Below are positions 27,756-35,858 of a stretch of DNA of 64,000 nt, one piece after another. A program made the position numbers and the translations under genes. Numbering within the stretch: position 1 is the first letter of the stretch; each line of letters starts with the position of its first letter. The notes below the pieces were generated by a model. The model did not search any database. It had not been told where the DNA came from and was given only the letters and a program-made list of their open reading frames with translations. The DNA comes from Chlorobiaceae bacterium (GTDB lineage Bacteria; Bacteroidota; Chlorobiia; Chlorobiales; Chlorobiaceae): positions 83,410 to 147,409 of the forward strand of contig JAAXWP010000002.1 of NCBI GenBank assembly GCA_013334925.1. Reading direction: 5' to 3'.

Positions 27756-29852
27756 ATGCATCGCAGATTGCCTATGCCGGAAAGAAATCACTCCCATTCC
27801 CGAGTGCTGAACATCCCGCCGAAATTTCTGGCAGGGCTGTTTATCGTGGTTATCGGACTGTTTTCCGGTACAGCACTGTATCAATACCACTCCAGAAAGG
27901 CGGAGCTGGAACATCTGCTCCACGAAGAGTCATCGATATTGATCCATGCGCTGACCGATGGCACCGAAAATGCCTTGCTGGGTTACCGGGAAAACTCGTC
28001 ACTGGTCACTGGCGGACTGGTCGATCAGTTGCGACTGATCGAACGAATGGATCGTCGAAAACCGCTTACCTCGGCAGAACTGACCGAGATTGCCGGCGGC
28101 AACAGCATGTATCGGATCACGGTCATCGATCGAAACGGCAAACGGATCGCCTGGAATACCCCTCCCGACCATACTCCGGAGTTTCAGACCTGCAATCCAG
28201 CCGCCATACTGGAGCCATTGTTGACCGGAAAAACAGATATCCTCAATCTTGGCCTCAGAGAGAGCACATCGGGAAGAGGGCCGCGTCTCGTCGTAGCCGT
28301 TGCGCGTTCCAGAGGCGGCGCCATTGTAGGAAATGTCGATGCATCGCGGCTGGTGAACCTGAGAAAACAGCTTGGACCAGGCAGGCTCATCCAGCGGATC
28401 GGCGCAAACAACTCTGCGATTGACTACATCATATGGCAGGACTCGACCGCCATCATCTCGGCCACTCCCAATGTCACTGATGCGAGTTCGATGCAGGATG
28501 ACCCGACCCTGTCGAAAGCACAGCGACAAAACAGAACGATCGCCAGAACCATTAATTTCAACGGTCGAAAAGTCTATGAAATCATCAACCCGTTTATTTT
28601 CCAGGGAAACGAAATGGGGGTTCTGCGAATCGGGATGAAAACCGATCATATCGATGAAGCCACAAATCGACTGCGCACTCGACTCATCATGCTGCTCACC
28701 CTGGCACTGCTGGGTGTTGTTGCCGTCATCAGTCTCATGGTTTCCCGCCGCAACGAAGCACTCATTTCGACAGCATACCAGCGTGAACAACGATTCTCTG
28801 CAGCCATTCTCGAAAATATGGCTGATGCCGTGATTTCGATCGATCCATCCGGAAGGATCACCCTGCTCAACAGGGCAGCCGAACAACTCTTCAGCATCGA
28901 AGGACAAGACGTCACTGGTCAGAACATCGGGGATATAGTCCCGGAATGCGGACGCATCTTTATGGAACTGACCGGTTCCGCGACCTCCATCATCAACCGC
29001 GAATTCAATTGCACCGTCAACGATCACACCCTCGTCATCGCAGGAAATTTCAGTCCGCTTCCGGAGATTGACGCTGACCGGTCGAATGGACGTGGAGCCA
29101 GAAAAAGGAGCGATATTGCGGGCGCCATGGCCGTGCTTCGAGACGTCACCGAACAGCGATTGATGCAGCGGATCATCGAACGTCAGGAAAAACTGAGCGC
29201 CATGGGAGAGCTGGCCTCGGGTGTCGCTCATGAAATCAGAAACCCGCTCAACGCCATCGGTGTCCTGGGGCAGCGTCTCGATATCGAGTTCACGCCGACA
29301 GGTTCCGAAGAAAAAGAGTACCACCATCTCGTCCGATCGATCGTTTCAGAAGTTCGCCGTGTCGATTCCATCATCCGGCGCTTTCTGAAATTTGCACGTC
29401 CGCCGCAGCTTGTGCTGCTCGATACCGCTCTCGACAGCTGGCTTCAGGAATACCGTCCGGTGCTCGAGGGCGAGGCCGAAACCAAAGGCATACATCTGAT
29501 CATGCAGTGTCATGCATCGTGCAGCCTCCCCGTCGACCGGGAGCAGTTGCAGCAGGTTCTGTTCAATCTGGTACGCAACGCTGTCGAGGCATCTCCACAC
29601 GGCAGCACGATCACGCTCTCGACAGGAAAATCCGCAGACAGAGCGTTCATAAAGGTTAAAGATAGCGGCCATGGAATTGATGAGGGAACATTGTCAAAAA
29701 TCTTCAATCTCTATTTCACCACGAAAAAGGATGGCACAGGCATGGGGCTGAGTATCGCCAACCAGATCGTGCAGGCTCATGGCGGCATGATCGAGGTGGA
29801 TAGCCAGCCCGGTTATGGCAGCCGGTTCACCATTGTACTGCCTTTGAGCTGA
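27756..29852 (+). CDS. Membrane sensor histidine kinase (NtrB/ZraS type)
   Basis: A 698-residue kinase. Helix 1 is at about 23-45; an extracytoplasmic sensor region of about 260 residues follows, then helix 2 near 310-330 ('LIMLLTLALLGVVAVISLMVS'). A PAS domain (345-430) leads to the HisKA box 'GELASGVAHEIRNPLNAIGVLGQRLD' with His492. The HATPase has 'VLFNLVRNAVEASPHG' and 'GTGMGLSIANQIV'. The next gene, 27 bases on, is an NtrC-family regulator, so the pair should control sigma-54 promoters. The signal is probably periplasmic. Exported 'QDPDY' genes flank the pair on both sides. Confidence 0.92.
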   Translation: MHRRLPMPERNHSHSRVLNIPPKFLAGLFIVVIGLFSGTALYQYHSRKAELEHLLHEESSILIHALTDGTENALLGYRENSSLVTGGLVDQLRLIERMDRRKPLTSAELTEIAGGNSMYRITVIDRNGKRIAWNTPPDHTPEFQTCNPAAILEPLLTGKTDILNLGLRESTSGRGPRLVVAVARSRGGAIVGNVDASRLVNLRKQLGPGRLIQRIGANNSAIDYIIWQDSTAIISATPNVTDASSMQDDPTLSKAQRQNRTIARTINFNGRKVYEIINPFIFQGNEMGVLRIGMKTDHIDEATNRLRTRLIMLLTLALLGVVAVISLMVSRRNEALISTAYQREQRFSAAILENMADAVISIDPSGRITLLNRAAEQLFSIEGQDVTGQNIGDIVPECGRIFMELTGSATSIINREFNCTVNDHTLVIAGNFSPLPEIDADRSNGRGARKRSDIAGAMAVLRDVTEQRLMQRIIERQEKLSAMGELASGVAHEIRNPLNAIGVLGQRLDIEFTPTGSEEKEYHHLVRSIVSEVRRVDSIIRRFLKFARPPQLVLLDTALDSWLQEYRPVLEGEAETKGIHLIMQCHASCSLPVDREQLQQVLFNLVRNAVEASPHGSTITLSTGKSADRAFIKVKDSGHGIDEGTLSKIFNLYFTTKKDGTGMGLSIANQIVQAHGGMIEVDSQPGYGSRFTIVLPLS

Positions 29853-29879
29853 ACGACATTCATCGCATCAACACACGTT

Positions 29880-31241
29880 ATGGGTATGGACTACACGATT
29901 CTCGTTGTCGAGGACGAACAGCTGCAACTGGAAAGCCTCTCCGGATTTCTGGCAAAACAGGGATACCGCGTTCTGAAAGCCTCGCATCCTGAACAGGCGA
30001 TCACCATTGCGAAAGAGCAGGCCGTAGATCTGGTGCTTTCAGATTTCAGGATGCCGGGCATGAACGGCATTGAACTTCTTGGAAAACTCAAGGAGATAAA
30101 CCCTGCCATCCAGGTAGTCATCATGACGGCATTCGGTACGATCGAATCGGCGACAGAGGCCATGAAACTGGGCGCGACCGATTACATCACCAAACCGATC
30201 GACCTCTACCGGCTGCAGGCCATGCTTCGAATAATCGTGGAACACTCACAGCTGCAGAGCGAGAACCGTCTTTTACGTCAGCAGTTATCTGATCAGTTCA
30301 ATTTCAGCGGCATCGTCTCCGAATCACCGGAAATGAACCAGGTGCTCAATGTGGCCGGCAGAGTCGCCGACAGCAGCGCTGCCGTGCTCATCACCGGTGA
30401 AACGGGAACAGGCAAGGAGCTCGTGGCAAGAACCGTTCATTTTGCAGGTTTGCGCCGCGAAGGTCCATTCCTCGCCGTCAACTGCGCTGCCCTGCCGGAG
30501 AATCTGCTTGAAAACGAACTGTTCGGACATGAAAAAGGAGCCTTTACCGGGGCTGACCGTCAACGCAAAGGACGCTTTGAACTGGCGGAAGATGGAACGC
30601 TGTTCATTGATGAAGTCGGTGAGATCCCTGTTGCCCTGCAGGTAAAACTGCTGCGTGTTCTGCAGGAAAAAGTGTTCGAGCGGATCGGCAGCAGCGAACC
30701 GATCAGAACAAATGCGAGAATAGTTGCTGCAACAAACCGAGATCTCGAAGCCATGGTACGTGACGGCACATTCCGTGAGGACCTCTTCTATCGTCTGAAT
30801 GTCGTCTCGATTCGGATTCCGCCACTGCGGGACAGGCGAGAAGACATTCGTCCGCTTGTCGAAGCGTACATTCGCAAATTTGCGGCGGAAAACAACAAAC
30901 GGATCGCGGGCATTTCACGGGAAGCCATGGATGCGCTTATGAAATATGACTATCCCGGCAACATACGTGAACTTGAGAACATCATTCAGCAATCCATCGT
31001 CCTGTCCAGAACGGAAACCATCATGCGCTCCGACCTTCCCGGACGGGTGCTCGAACTGCCGAAAACGAGAACGTCGTCATCGGGAAACGAATCACTGATC
31101 GAAAAGGTGGAAGCATTCGAACAGGCCATGATAACCGAGGCGATGAACCAGACCGGCCGTGTACAGACCAGGGCTGCGGAGCGTCTTGGAATCACGGAAC
31201 GTCATCTGCGCTACAAGCTGAAAAAGTACGGGATGAAATGA
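29880..31241 (+). CDS. NtrC/ZraR-type sigma-54 response regulator
   Basis: A 453-residue regulator; starts at 29880 or the ATG two codons later (MDYTILVVEDEQ). The receiver (1-120) is complete, with phospho-Asp in 'VDLVLSDFRMPGMNG' and Lys in 'DYITKPID'. The AAA+ domain has 'GETGTGKE', 'GAFTGA', 'GTLFIDEVGEI' and 'FREDLFYRLN'. The Fis-type helix-turn-helix is 'VQTRAAERLGITERHLRYKLKKYG'. It is the cognate partner of the kinase at 27756. The -24/-12 promoters at 27168, 31377 and 35800 are likely targets by position. Confidence 0.93.
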   Translation: MGMDYTILVVEDEQLQLESLSGFLAKQGYRVLKASHPEQAITIAKEQAVDLVLSDFRMPGMNGIELLGKLKEINPAIQVVIMTAFGTIESATEAMKLGATDYITKPIDLYRLQAMLRIIVEHSQLQSENRLLRQQLSDQFNFSGIVSESPEMNQVLNVAGRVADSSAAVLITGETGTGKELVARTVHFAGLRREGPFLAVNCAALPENLLENELFGHEKGAFTGADRQRKGRFELAEDGTLFIDEVGEIPVALQVKLLRVLQEKVFERIGSSEPIRTNARIVAATNRDLEAMVRDGTFREDLFYRLNVVSIRIPPLRDRREDIRPLVEAYIRKFAAENNKRIAGISREAMDALMKYDYPGNIRELENIIQQSIVLSRTETIMRSDLPGRVLELPKTRTSSSGNESLIEKVEAFEQAMITEAMNQTGRVQTRAAERLGITERHLRYKLKKYGMK

Positions 31242-31338
31242 ACTGCTTCGGCCCGACCGTTTGGTCTTCATTTCGACCAACTGGTCGAATTCAATCCCAT
31301 ACAGCTGTTTGCCGCCAAGAGGAAAACAACACTTAAGC

Positions 31339-31392
31339 TATTGATATAGAATCAGTTAAATAAAGCTACGAATTCCTGGCACGCAAATTGAA
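31339..31392 (+). promoter_or_regulatory. -24/-12-like promoter with upstream TATTGATATA box
   Basis: TGGCACGCAAATTGAA at 31377-31392, with GG at 31378-31379, ten bases, then GA. The -24 half is a perfect sigma-54 match; the -12 half has TTGA instead of TTGC. TATTGATATA (31339-31348) lies 38 bases upstream of TGG, the same box and nearly the same distance as at 35761. It precedes the exported-protein operon starting at 31473 by about 80 bases. Confidence 0.6.
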
Positions 31393-31472
31393 AATGGTAT
31401 ATCGAGGGCAGAAACCTGCATAAGAGTGCCCCCGATCAATCATTATCAACCTTTCATTCACAGGAGTATGCC

Positions 31473-31787
31473 ATGAAAAAGTTTTTGAAACTCACCGCCA
31501 TGGCCGGAATGCTGCTGGGCACGATGCCAGCCGCTCAGGCACTTGCCGCTGGTAATCCCCTTTCGTCGCTCTTCAACCTGGGCTTCGTCGATCTGAATGG
31601 CGACGGAATCAACGACAATGCTCCTGATGCCGATGGTGATGGTATTCCGAATGGTCAGGATCCCGATTACATCGCGCCACAAGATGGCACCGGTTACCGT
31701 AACGGCGCAACGACCGCTCCCGGAACCGGAACCGGAACAGGCATATGTGATGGCACCGGTCCCAAAGGTGCTACACGGGGACGCTGA
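31473..31787 (+). CDS. Small exported 'GDGIND / QDPDY' protein
   Basis: A 104-residue protein with a signal peptide (1-26, ending ALA-A). 'FVDLNGDGINDNAPDADGD' and 'GIPNGQDPDYIAPQDGTG' (about 38-73) hold two calcium-loop-like D-x-D/N-G-D-G segments, followed by a Gly/Thr tail ending 'CDGTGPKGATRGR'. It is a paralogue of 27242-27595: both share NGQDPDYxxPQDGTG and DGTGP-[HK]-G. It is first in a run of four same-strand exported proteins. The start has an AGGAG site ('CACAGGAGTATGCC'). No function is known. Confidence 0.8.
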   Translation: MKKFLKLTAMAGMLLGTMPAAQALAAGNPLSSLFNLGFVDLNGDGINDNAPDADGDGIPNGQDPDYIAPQDGTGYRNGATTAPGTGTGTGICDGTGPKGATRGR

Positions 31788-31814
31788 CATGCAGTATCGC
31801 TGACGATCAAGATA

Positions 31815-31838
31815 AAGGAGCGTCACCTGACGCTCCTT
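31815..31838 (+). terminator. Hairpin between exported-protein genes
   Basis: AAGGAGCGTCA (31815-31825) and TGACGCTCCTT (31828-31838) form an 11-bp palindrome with a two-base centre, followed by CAATTCTTAT. It could partly terminate or stabilise mRNA of the first gene, giving it higher expression than the downstream genes. Confidence 0.65.
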
Positions 31839-31879
31839 CAATTCTTATCGGTCAACTCAACAGAAATAACAAAAGCACC

Positions 31880-32215
31880 ATGAAAACGCTGCCTTGCGCC
31901 ATCATCGCCCTGCTGCTGACCATACCCGGCCAGCAGGCGTCGGCAGAAGAAAACTTCGCGAGAAAACCTGGCCCTGAAAAGATCGAAACCATCGCTGCTA
32001 TCGACATCGAAAAATCGAGAAGAGTACACTTTGTCGACGAAGATGGGGACGGCATCAATGATGTCGTTCAGCAACGGGCATTGTTTCAGGGAAGCGTGCG
32101 TCATGATGGCGACTATCAGGAAAATCAGGGCCTCTTCATGAATGGAGAGAGCGGAATGAACGGACAGAATGGGTCCAGCAGTCAGAAATATTCAGGGAAG
32201 GGTTTCAGAAAATAA
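31880..32215 (+). CDS. Small exported protein with 'DEDGDGIND' loop
   Basis: A 111-residue protein with a signal peptide (1-22, ending ASA-E). Near residue 50 it has 'HFVDEDGDGINDVVQ', the same loop as in 31473 ('FVDLNGDGINDNA'). The rest is polar, with Gly/Asn/Ser-rich 'NGESGMNGQNGSSSQ' and a basic tail. It lacks the QDPDY half of the signature, so it looks like a shorter branch of the same family. It lies between the first exported gene and the outer-membrane barrel gene, 24 bases from the latter. Confidence 0.7.
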   Translation: MKTLPCAIIALLLTIPGQQASAEENFARKPGPEKIETIAAIDIEKSRRVHFVDEDGDGINDVVQQRALFQGSVRHDGDYQENQGLFMNGESGMNGQNGSSSQKYSGKGFRK

Positions 32216-32239
32216 TCGGTTCAACTTCAGTTATCAGAC

Positions 32240-33394
32240 ATGAAACGAGCAATCGCCCTCATCTTTATCACACTCTGGCCATCGGTGAGCATGGCGAACT
32301 GGCAGGCCAGGGCATCTGTCGAAACCAGTGTCGAAAACAACGTTTTTCGCAACAGCGACAATGAACACGATATCGTATCCGAAACCACGCTTTCTCTGAG
32401 CAGAACCTGGGCATGGAAGCCATGGAGTGCAGCCATCTCATACGAAGGAAGTTATGTCGGATTCATGGATCATGGCTCACATGATTATCTCTTTCATCAG
32501 GCTGGAATGTCCATGCAACGAAATCTGGAGCATGACGGATTCCTGCGCGGAGGTTTTCGTACGGCAATGAGATCGGATGGTGATGCCTATGAGCTCTATG
32601 ACTATCGAGAATATCAGCTCTTCATCGATGCGAAGTTGCCTGTTAATGATCGACTGACGGTATTTACCGGTTACCATCTGCGCCAGCGAGCTTACGATGA
32701 ACTCGATGAACTCGACAACATCGAGCACCGACTCTACGCAAGACTTCGCCATACATCAGTCAAAGGTCTGACACTGACACTCTCGTCTGAACTGGGATTC
32801 AAAAGCTACCAGACCACAGATGGAAGCGAAAGCATCATCACCGGAAGCGGCTCCCGTTCCCGAAAAATCGTCACCACCGCCTCGAACGAAACCACGCTGA
32901 CAGCCGGTCAATGGATCAAGGAGCTGAATGCCACACGTCCAATCATTGACGAAAAGACCGGTTTGAGATTGTCGGTCGTGCATCGGAGCAATTTCGGAGA
33001 CCAGGCCATGGCGATCAGTGGCCTGAACGCCGATCAGTATACCGAAACCGATCTTTTCGATGACCCCTACAGCTACGAAAGTCTTGAACTGCGTGGCATG
33101 GTGTCAAGAGTGCTGCCCTATGGAGTCACCGCTCGCATCGGATTCGATTACGCCAACAAGGACTATCAGGATGCTGCACTGGATGCCATCGGTAATCCCC
33201 TGCCAGGTGAACCGATGAGACGTGACCGTCAATATTCGCTCTGGGCCCGCATGGAAAAATCATTCACCGTGAACGCATGGCACACAAACCTGAACCTCTA
33301 CGGACAGTACCGGCACATCAGGAACAGCTCGAATGACTCGTATTACGACTACCGTGCAACAAGCTTTACCGCAGGTGCCGAACTGAATTTCTGA
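32240..33394 (+). CDS. Outer-membrane beta-barrel protein
   Basis: A 384-residue protein with a signal peptide (1-19, ending SMA-N). The remainder is an alternating pattern of amphipathic strands with many Tyr/Arg/Asp residues, ending 'SFTAGAELNF'. A terminal Phe on an aromatic-hydrophobic strand is the usual signal for BAM-dependent insertion. No close family is recognised. It may anchor or secrete the small exported proteins encoded upstream in the same apparent operon; this is inference. Confidence 0.75.
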   Translation: MKRAIALIFITLWPSVSMANWQARASVETSVENNVFRNSDNEHDIVSETTLSLSRTWAWKPWSAAISYEGSYVGFMDHGSHDYLFHQAGMSMQRNLEHDGFLRGGFRTAMRSDGDAYELYDYREYQLFIDAKLPVNDRLTVFTGYHLRQRAYDELDELDNIEHRLYARLRHTSVKGLTLTLSSELGFKSYQTTDGSESIITGSGSRSRKIVTTASNETTLTAGQWIKELNATRPIIDEKTGLRLSVVHRSNFGDQAMAISGLNADQYTETDLFDDPYSYESLELRGMVSRVLPYGVTARIGFDYANKDYQDAALDAIGNPLPGEPMRRDRQYSLWARMEKSFTVNAWHTNLNLYGQYRHIRNSSNDSYYDYRATSFTAGAELNF

Positions 33395-33466
33395 ACCGCA
33401 TGCAAACGCTTACCGAACGGGTTACGGTAAGCACTCTATCGACCAATAACCCATAACCTGGAGGAG

Positions 33467-33832
33467 ATGATTATGAAACAGAAAAAGATGTTGCTGGCGA
33501 TGCTTGCCGTATCACTCTCATTTGACGCAGGAGTGACCATCGCCGCAGAAACGGGAGGTGTTCAGGTGCAACAACAGGAGCAGATCTATGGCAGCCAGCT
33601 CATGACGCAACAGGAGCGGATGGAATACCGCTCAAGCATGAGGTCGGCAAAAACACTGGAAGAACGGGAACGCATCCGCAACGAACATCATGAAAAGATG
33701 AAAGTCCGAGCCCAGGAGCGTGGAGTCACCCTGCCGGACCAGCCGCCTGCCGGCGGTGCCGGAATGGGACCGGGAGCTGGCGGAGGCTGGGGTACTGGTG
33801 GCGGAGGCAGAGGTATGGGCCCGCGCCGTTAA
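33467..33832 (+). CDS. Exported Arg/Glu-rich helical protein with Gly-rich tail
   Basis: A 121-residue protein with a signal peptide (1-28). The middle is a charged helix 'SQLMTQQERMEYRSSMRSA' followed by 'TLEERERIRNEHHEKM' and 'RAQERGVTLPDQPP'. This block is conserved in many proteobacterial exported proteins of unknown role, to my recollection. A Gly/Met-rich tail follows ('GGGWGTGGGGRGMGPRR'). The start has GGAGGAG upstream. It is the last of the exported cluster and is closed by a 15-bp hairpin. Confidence 0.75.
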   Translation: MIMKQKKMLLAMLAVSLSFDAGVTIAAETGGVQVQQQEQIYGSQLMTQQERMEYRSSMRSAKTLEERERIRNEHHEKMKVRAQERGVTLPDQPPAGGAGMGPGAGGGWGTGGGGRGMGPRR

Positions 33833-33836
33833 CTGT

Positions 33837-33875
33837 CATCCCTGGAGCGACGCGGTTGGGGTCGCTCCAGGGATG
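33837..33875 (+). terminator. Strong hairpin between convergent genes
   Basis: CATCCCTGGAGCGAC (33837-33851) and GTCGCTCCAGGGATG (33861-33875) form a perfect 15-bp stem with a nine-base loop. It starts four bases after the stop of the exported gene and lies before the end of the convergent DUF389 gene. It probably stops both transcripts; no long T-run is present. Confidence 0.75.
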
Positions 33876-33898
33876 GTATTCTCAATGACGACATGCCA

Positions 33899-35203
33899 TC
33901 AGTTAAAAACGACCAGGATTCCGGGATTCTTCAACCTGATTTTGAGCCATTCCCTGATTTTTTCTTTACTCGAACGATCGAGTGGCTTCAGAGAAGAGAC
34001 CAGGACGCAGGTCCGGGATACTGGTTGAGTCCCGGTACTGTCAGCAAACTGATATGAATCGGCAAAAAAACAACCTGAAATTTCCGGATATAGCGGCTTC
34101 AACTCTCGCAGCAACTGCAGACCGGTAGATTTTTGCGCGCGGAGACTATCCAGTTTCAGCCTGCTTCGCTGCAGATCGGCAGACAGACGGGAAATTTCGA
34201 ATTTCAACTGATCGGATTCCCTGAACTGTTCAGAATTGTCCCCAATCACCAGCCCCTGTTCGAAGTCCAGAGTTACCTGTTCAAGACCGAAATCCTTTGC
34301 GCGCTTTGTCAACTGCAATTTATCGGCATCTGTCAATGGTTTACCCCCGTAGACCATTGAAATAACACGATGGTCGGGATCGACGGCATATCTGAAAAGA
34401 TAGTCACCCCCGAAATAGCTCACGCTTCTGATGAATCGACCTGCATTTTCCGTAAAACGCTCCTTCTGCACCAGAAGGTAACCGAAATACACGCTGGGTA
34501 TCAGGGTAACCAGTATCACGACCGTGATCAGTCGATTGATATGTCGTTTTTTCGCTTCATCGATGTCCGTTCTGATTGGAAAACGCATCAACCTGGAAAA
34601 AGCCACCGTTGCGAGTGCAATAAATACGGTATTTATGGCGAACAGATAGAACGCACCCAGAAAAAAGGCGATTTGTCCAGTCGCAAGGCCGTAACCGGCA
34701 GTGCACAGGGGAGGCATGAGTGCGGTGGCGATGGCGACTCCTGGTACGATGTTTCCTTTCAGTTTGGTTGTAAGGGATATCGTCCCGGCCAATCCTCCGA
34801 AAAGCGCTACCAATACATCATAGATCGTGGGGCTCGTCCGGGCAAGCAGTTCCGAATGGGCGCTGGAGAGTGGACTGATGGCAAAATAGAGGGTCGAAGT
34901 TACCAGACTCACGAGCACCGCAAAGATATAATTCTGGAATGCCAGTCTCAGCAAGTGGAAATCATGGGTTGCCAGCCCATACCCCATTCCGTTGATCGGA
35001 CCCATGAGAGGTGAAATCAGCATGGCGCCGATAATCACAGCTGTCGAGTTCATGTTGAGCCCAACCGATGCAAGAATGATCGCTGAAATGAGCACCCATA
35101 TGCGAGCGCCTTTGAACGAGATATCCGACTCAAGCGTCTTCCGGATGTCATCGCTGCTCTCTGCGTCCTGCCTGATCGCAAGGTTACGAAGTAAACTGAT
35201 CAT
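33899..35203 (-). CDS. DUF389 membrane protein
   Basis: A 434-residue protein. Residues 1-235 hold the DUF389 membrane core: 'VGLNMNSTAVIIGAMLISPLMGPINGMGYGLATHD', 'LVALFGGLAGTISLTTKLKGNIVPGVAIATALMPPLCTAGYGLATG'. The C-terminal half is soluble, with a coiled-coil-like segment ('SDQLKFEISRLSADLQRSRLKLDSLRAQ'). The family is widespread but its role is unknown. It is convergent with the exported-protein operon and separated from the glycosyltransferase gene by a 655-base region. Confidence 0.85.
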   Translation of the reverse strand: MISLLRNLAIRQDAESSDDIRKTLESDISFKGARIWVLISAIILASVGLNMNSTAVIIGAMLISPLMGPINGMGYGLATHDFHLLRLAFQNYIFAVLVSLVTSTLYFAISPLSSAHSELLARTSPTIYDVLVALFGGLAGTISLTTKLKGNIVPGVAIATALMPPLCTAGYGLATGQIAFFLGAFYLFAINTVFIALATVAFSRLMRFPIRTDIDEAKKRHINRLITVVILVTLIPSVYFGYLLVQKERFTENAGRFIRSVSYFGGDYLFRYAVDPDHRVISMVYGGKPLTDADKLQLTKRAKDFGLEQVTLDFEQGLVIGDNSEQFRESDQLKFEISRLSADLQRSRLKLDSLRAQKSTGLQLLRELKPLYPEISGCFFADSYQFADSTGTQPVSRTCVLVSSLKPLDRSSKEKIREWLKIRLKNPGILVVFN

Positions 35204-35858
35204 GCTCCTGTTGAAATAAGTTAGACTTCTTTTGATGCAAAATAGACATTAAGTCAGTCATGAAACCGCCATACACTCTCCGTGATAGACTTTTTCAGCC
35301 CCAATCCATCACGAGCTGGCATGACTTCAGTAATGGCTCCGGCAAGATACCGTATCAACCTCCGTTCCGCAGCCATGTTCCAACCAGTGTCGCGCCACGC
35401 TCAGATTGACATCCGGAAAAAACCTTGCGCGACCCAATGACTGATCCCTTTCCAGTCCATGGCTACCACAGATATCGGACAAGAAATTCAGCCAGTCCAG
35501 GTCCATTAACGATCACAATCACCAAAAAACAAGGACTATTCATTCTCATTTTCATCACCTGCCGCTGCTGTATCACCCACAGTCTCATCTCAATACCGCA
35601 CCAAATACATCAACCACCATACAGACACATACTAACAACTTGTATAACAGGTAGTTACAAACCCGAATACAACCGGCAAAACCACATGCGCCGTCTCAAA
35701 ATCAAGAAGACAAACTCAATCTTATTTAACACACTTAACCAAAAAAGAAAACCATTATCTTATTGATATATAATAGGATAAAAAGAAATAAAATACATCT
35801 GGCACGCATATTGATGTAAGAGCAGTAGAGAATCTTTCAACCCCTAATCTCTACTGCA
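35204..35858. other. Intergenic region before glycosyltransferase operon
   Basis: 655 bases without a credible gene. The frame at 35425-35766 is low complexity with no ribosome-binding site. The right half is AT-rich. CCATTAACGATCACAATC (35503-35520) is a degenerate copy of the TTAAC-type box seen before the molybdoenzyme operon. A -24/-12-like promoter ends the region. Confidence 0.5.
35761..35815 (+). promoter_or_regulatory. -24/-12-like promoter with upstream TATTGATATA box
   Basis: TGGCACGCATATTGAT at 35800-35815, with GG at 35801-35802, ten bases, then GA. TATTGATATA at 35761-35770 lies 39 bases upstream of TGG. Both elements match those at 31339-31392 almost exactly, arguing for shared control of the exported-protein operon and this glycosyltransferase operon. 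The start codon is about 45 bases downstream. Confidence 0.65.

Noticed and set aside
27999..29327. A 442-codon open frame on the minus strand
   Set aside because: It lies fully inside the membrane histidine kinase gene, whose domains are clear on the plus strand. Long antisense frames are common with this codon bias.
35425..35766. A 113-codon plus-strand frame
   Set aside because: Composition is that of AT-rich intergenic DNA and the frame covers the promoter elements of the glycosyltransferase operon.
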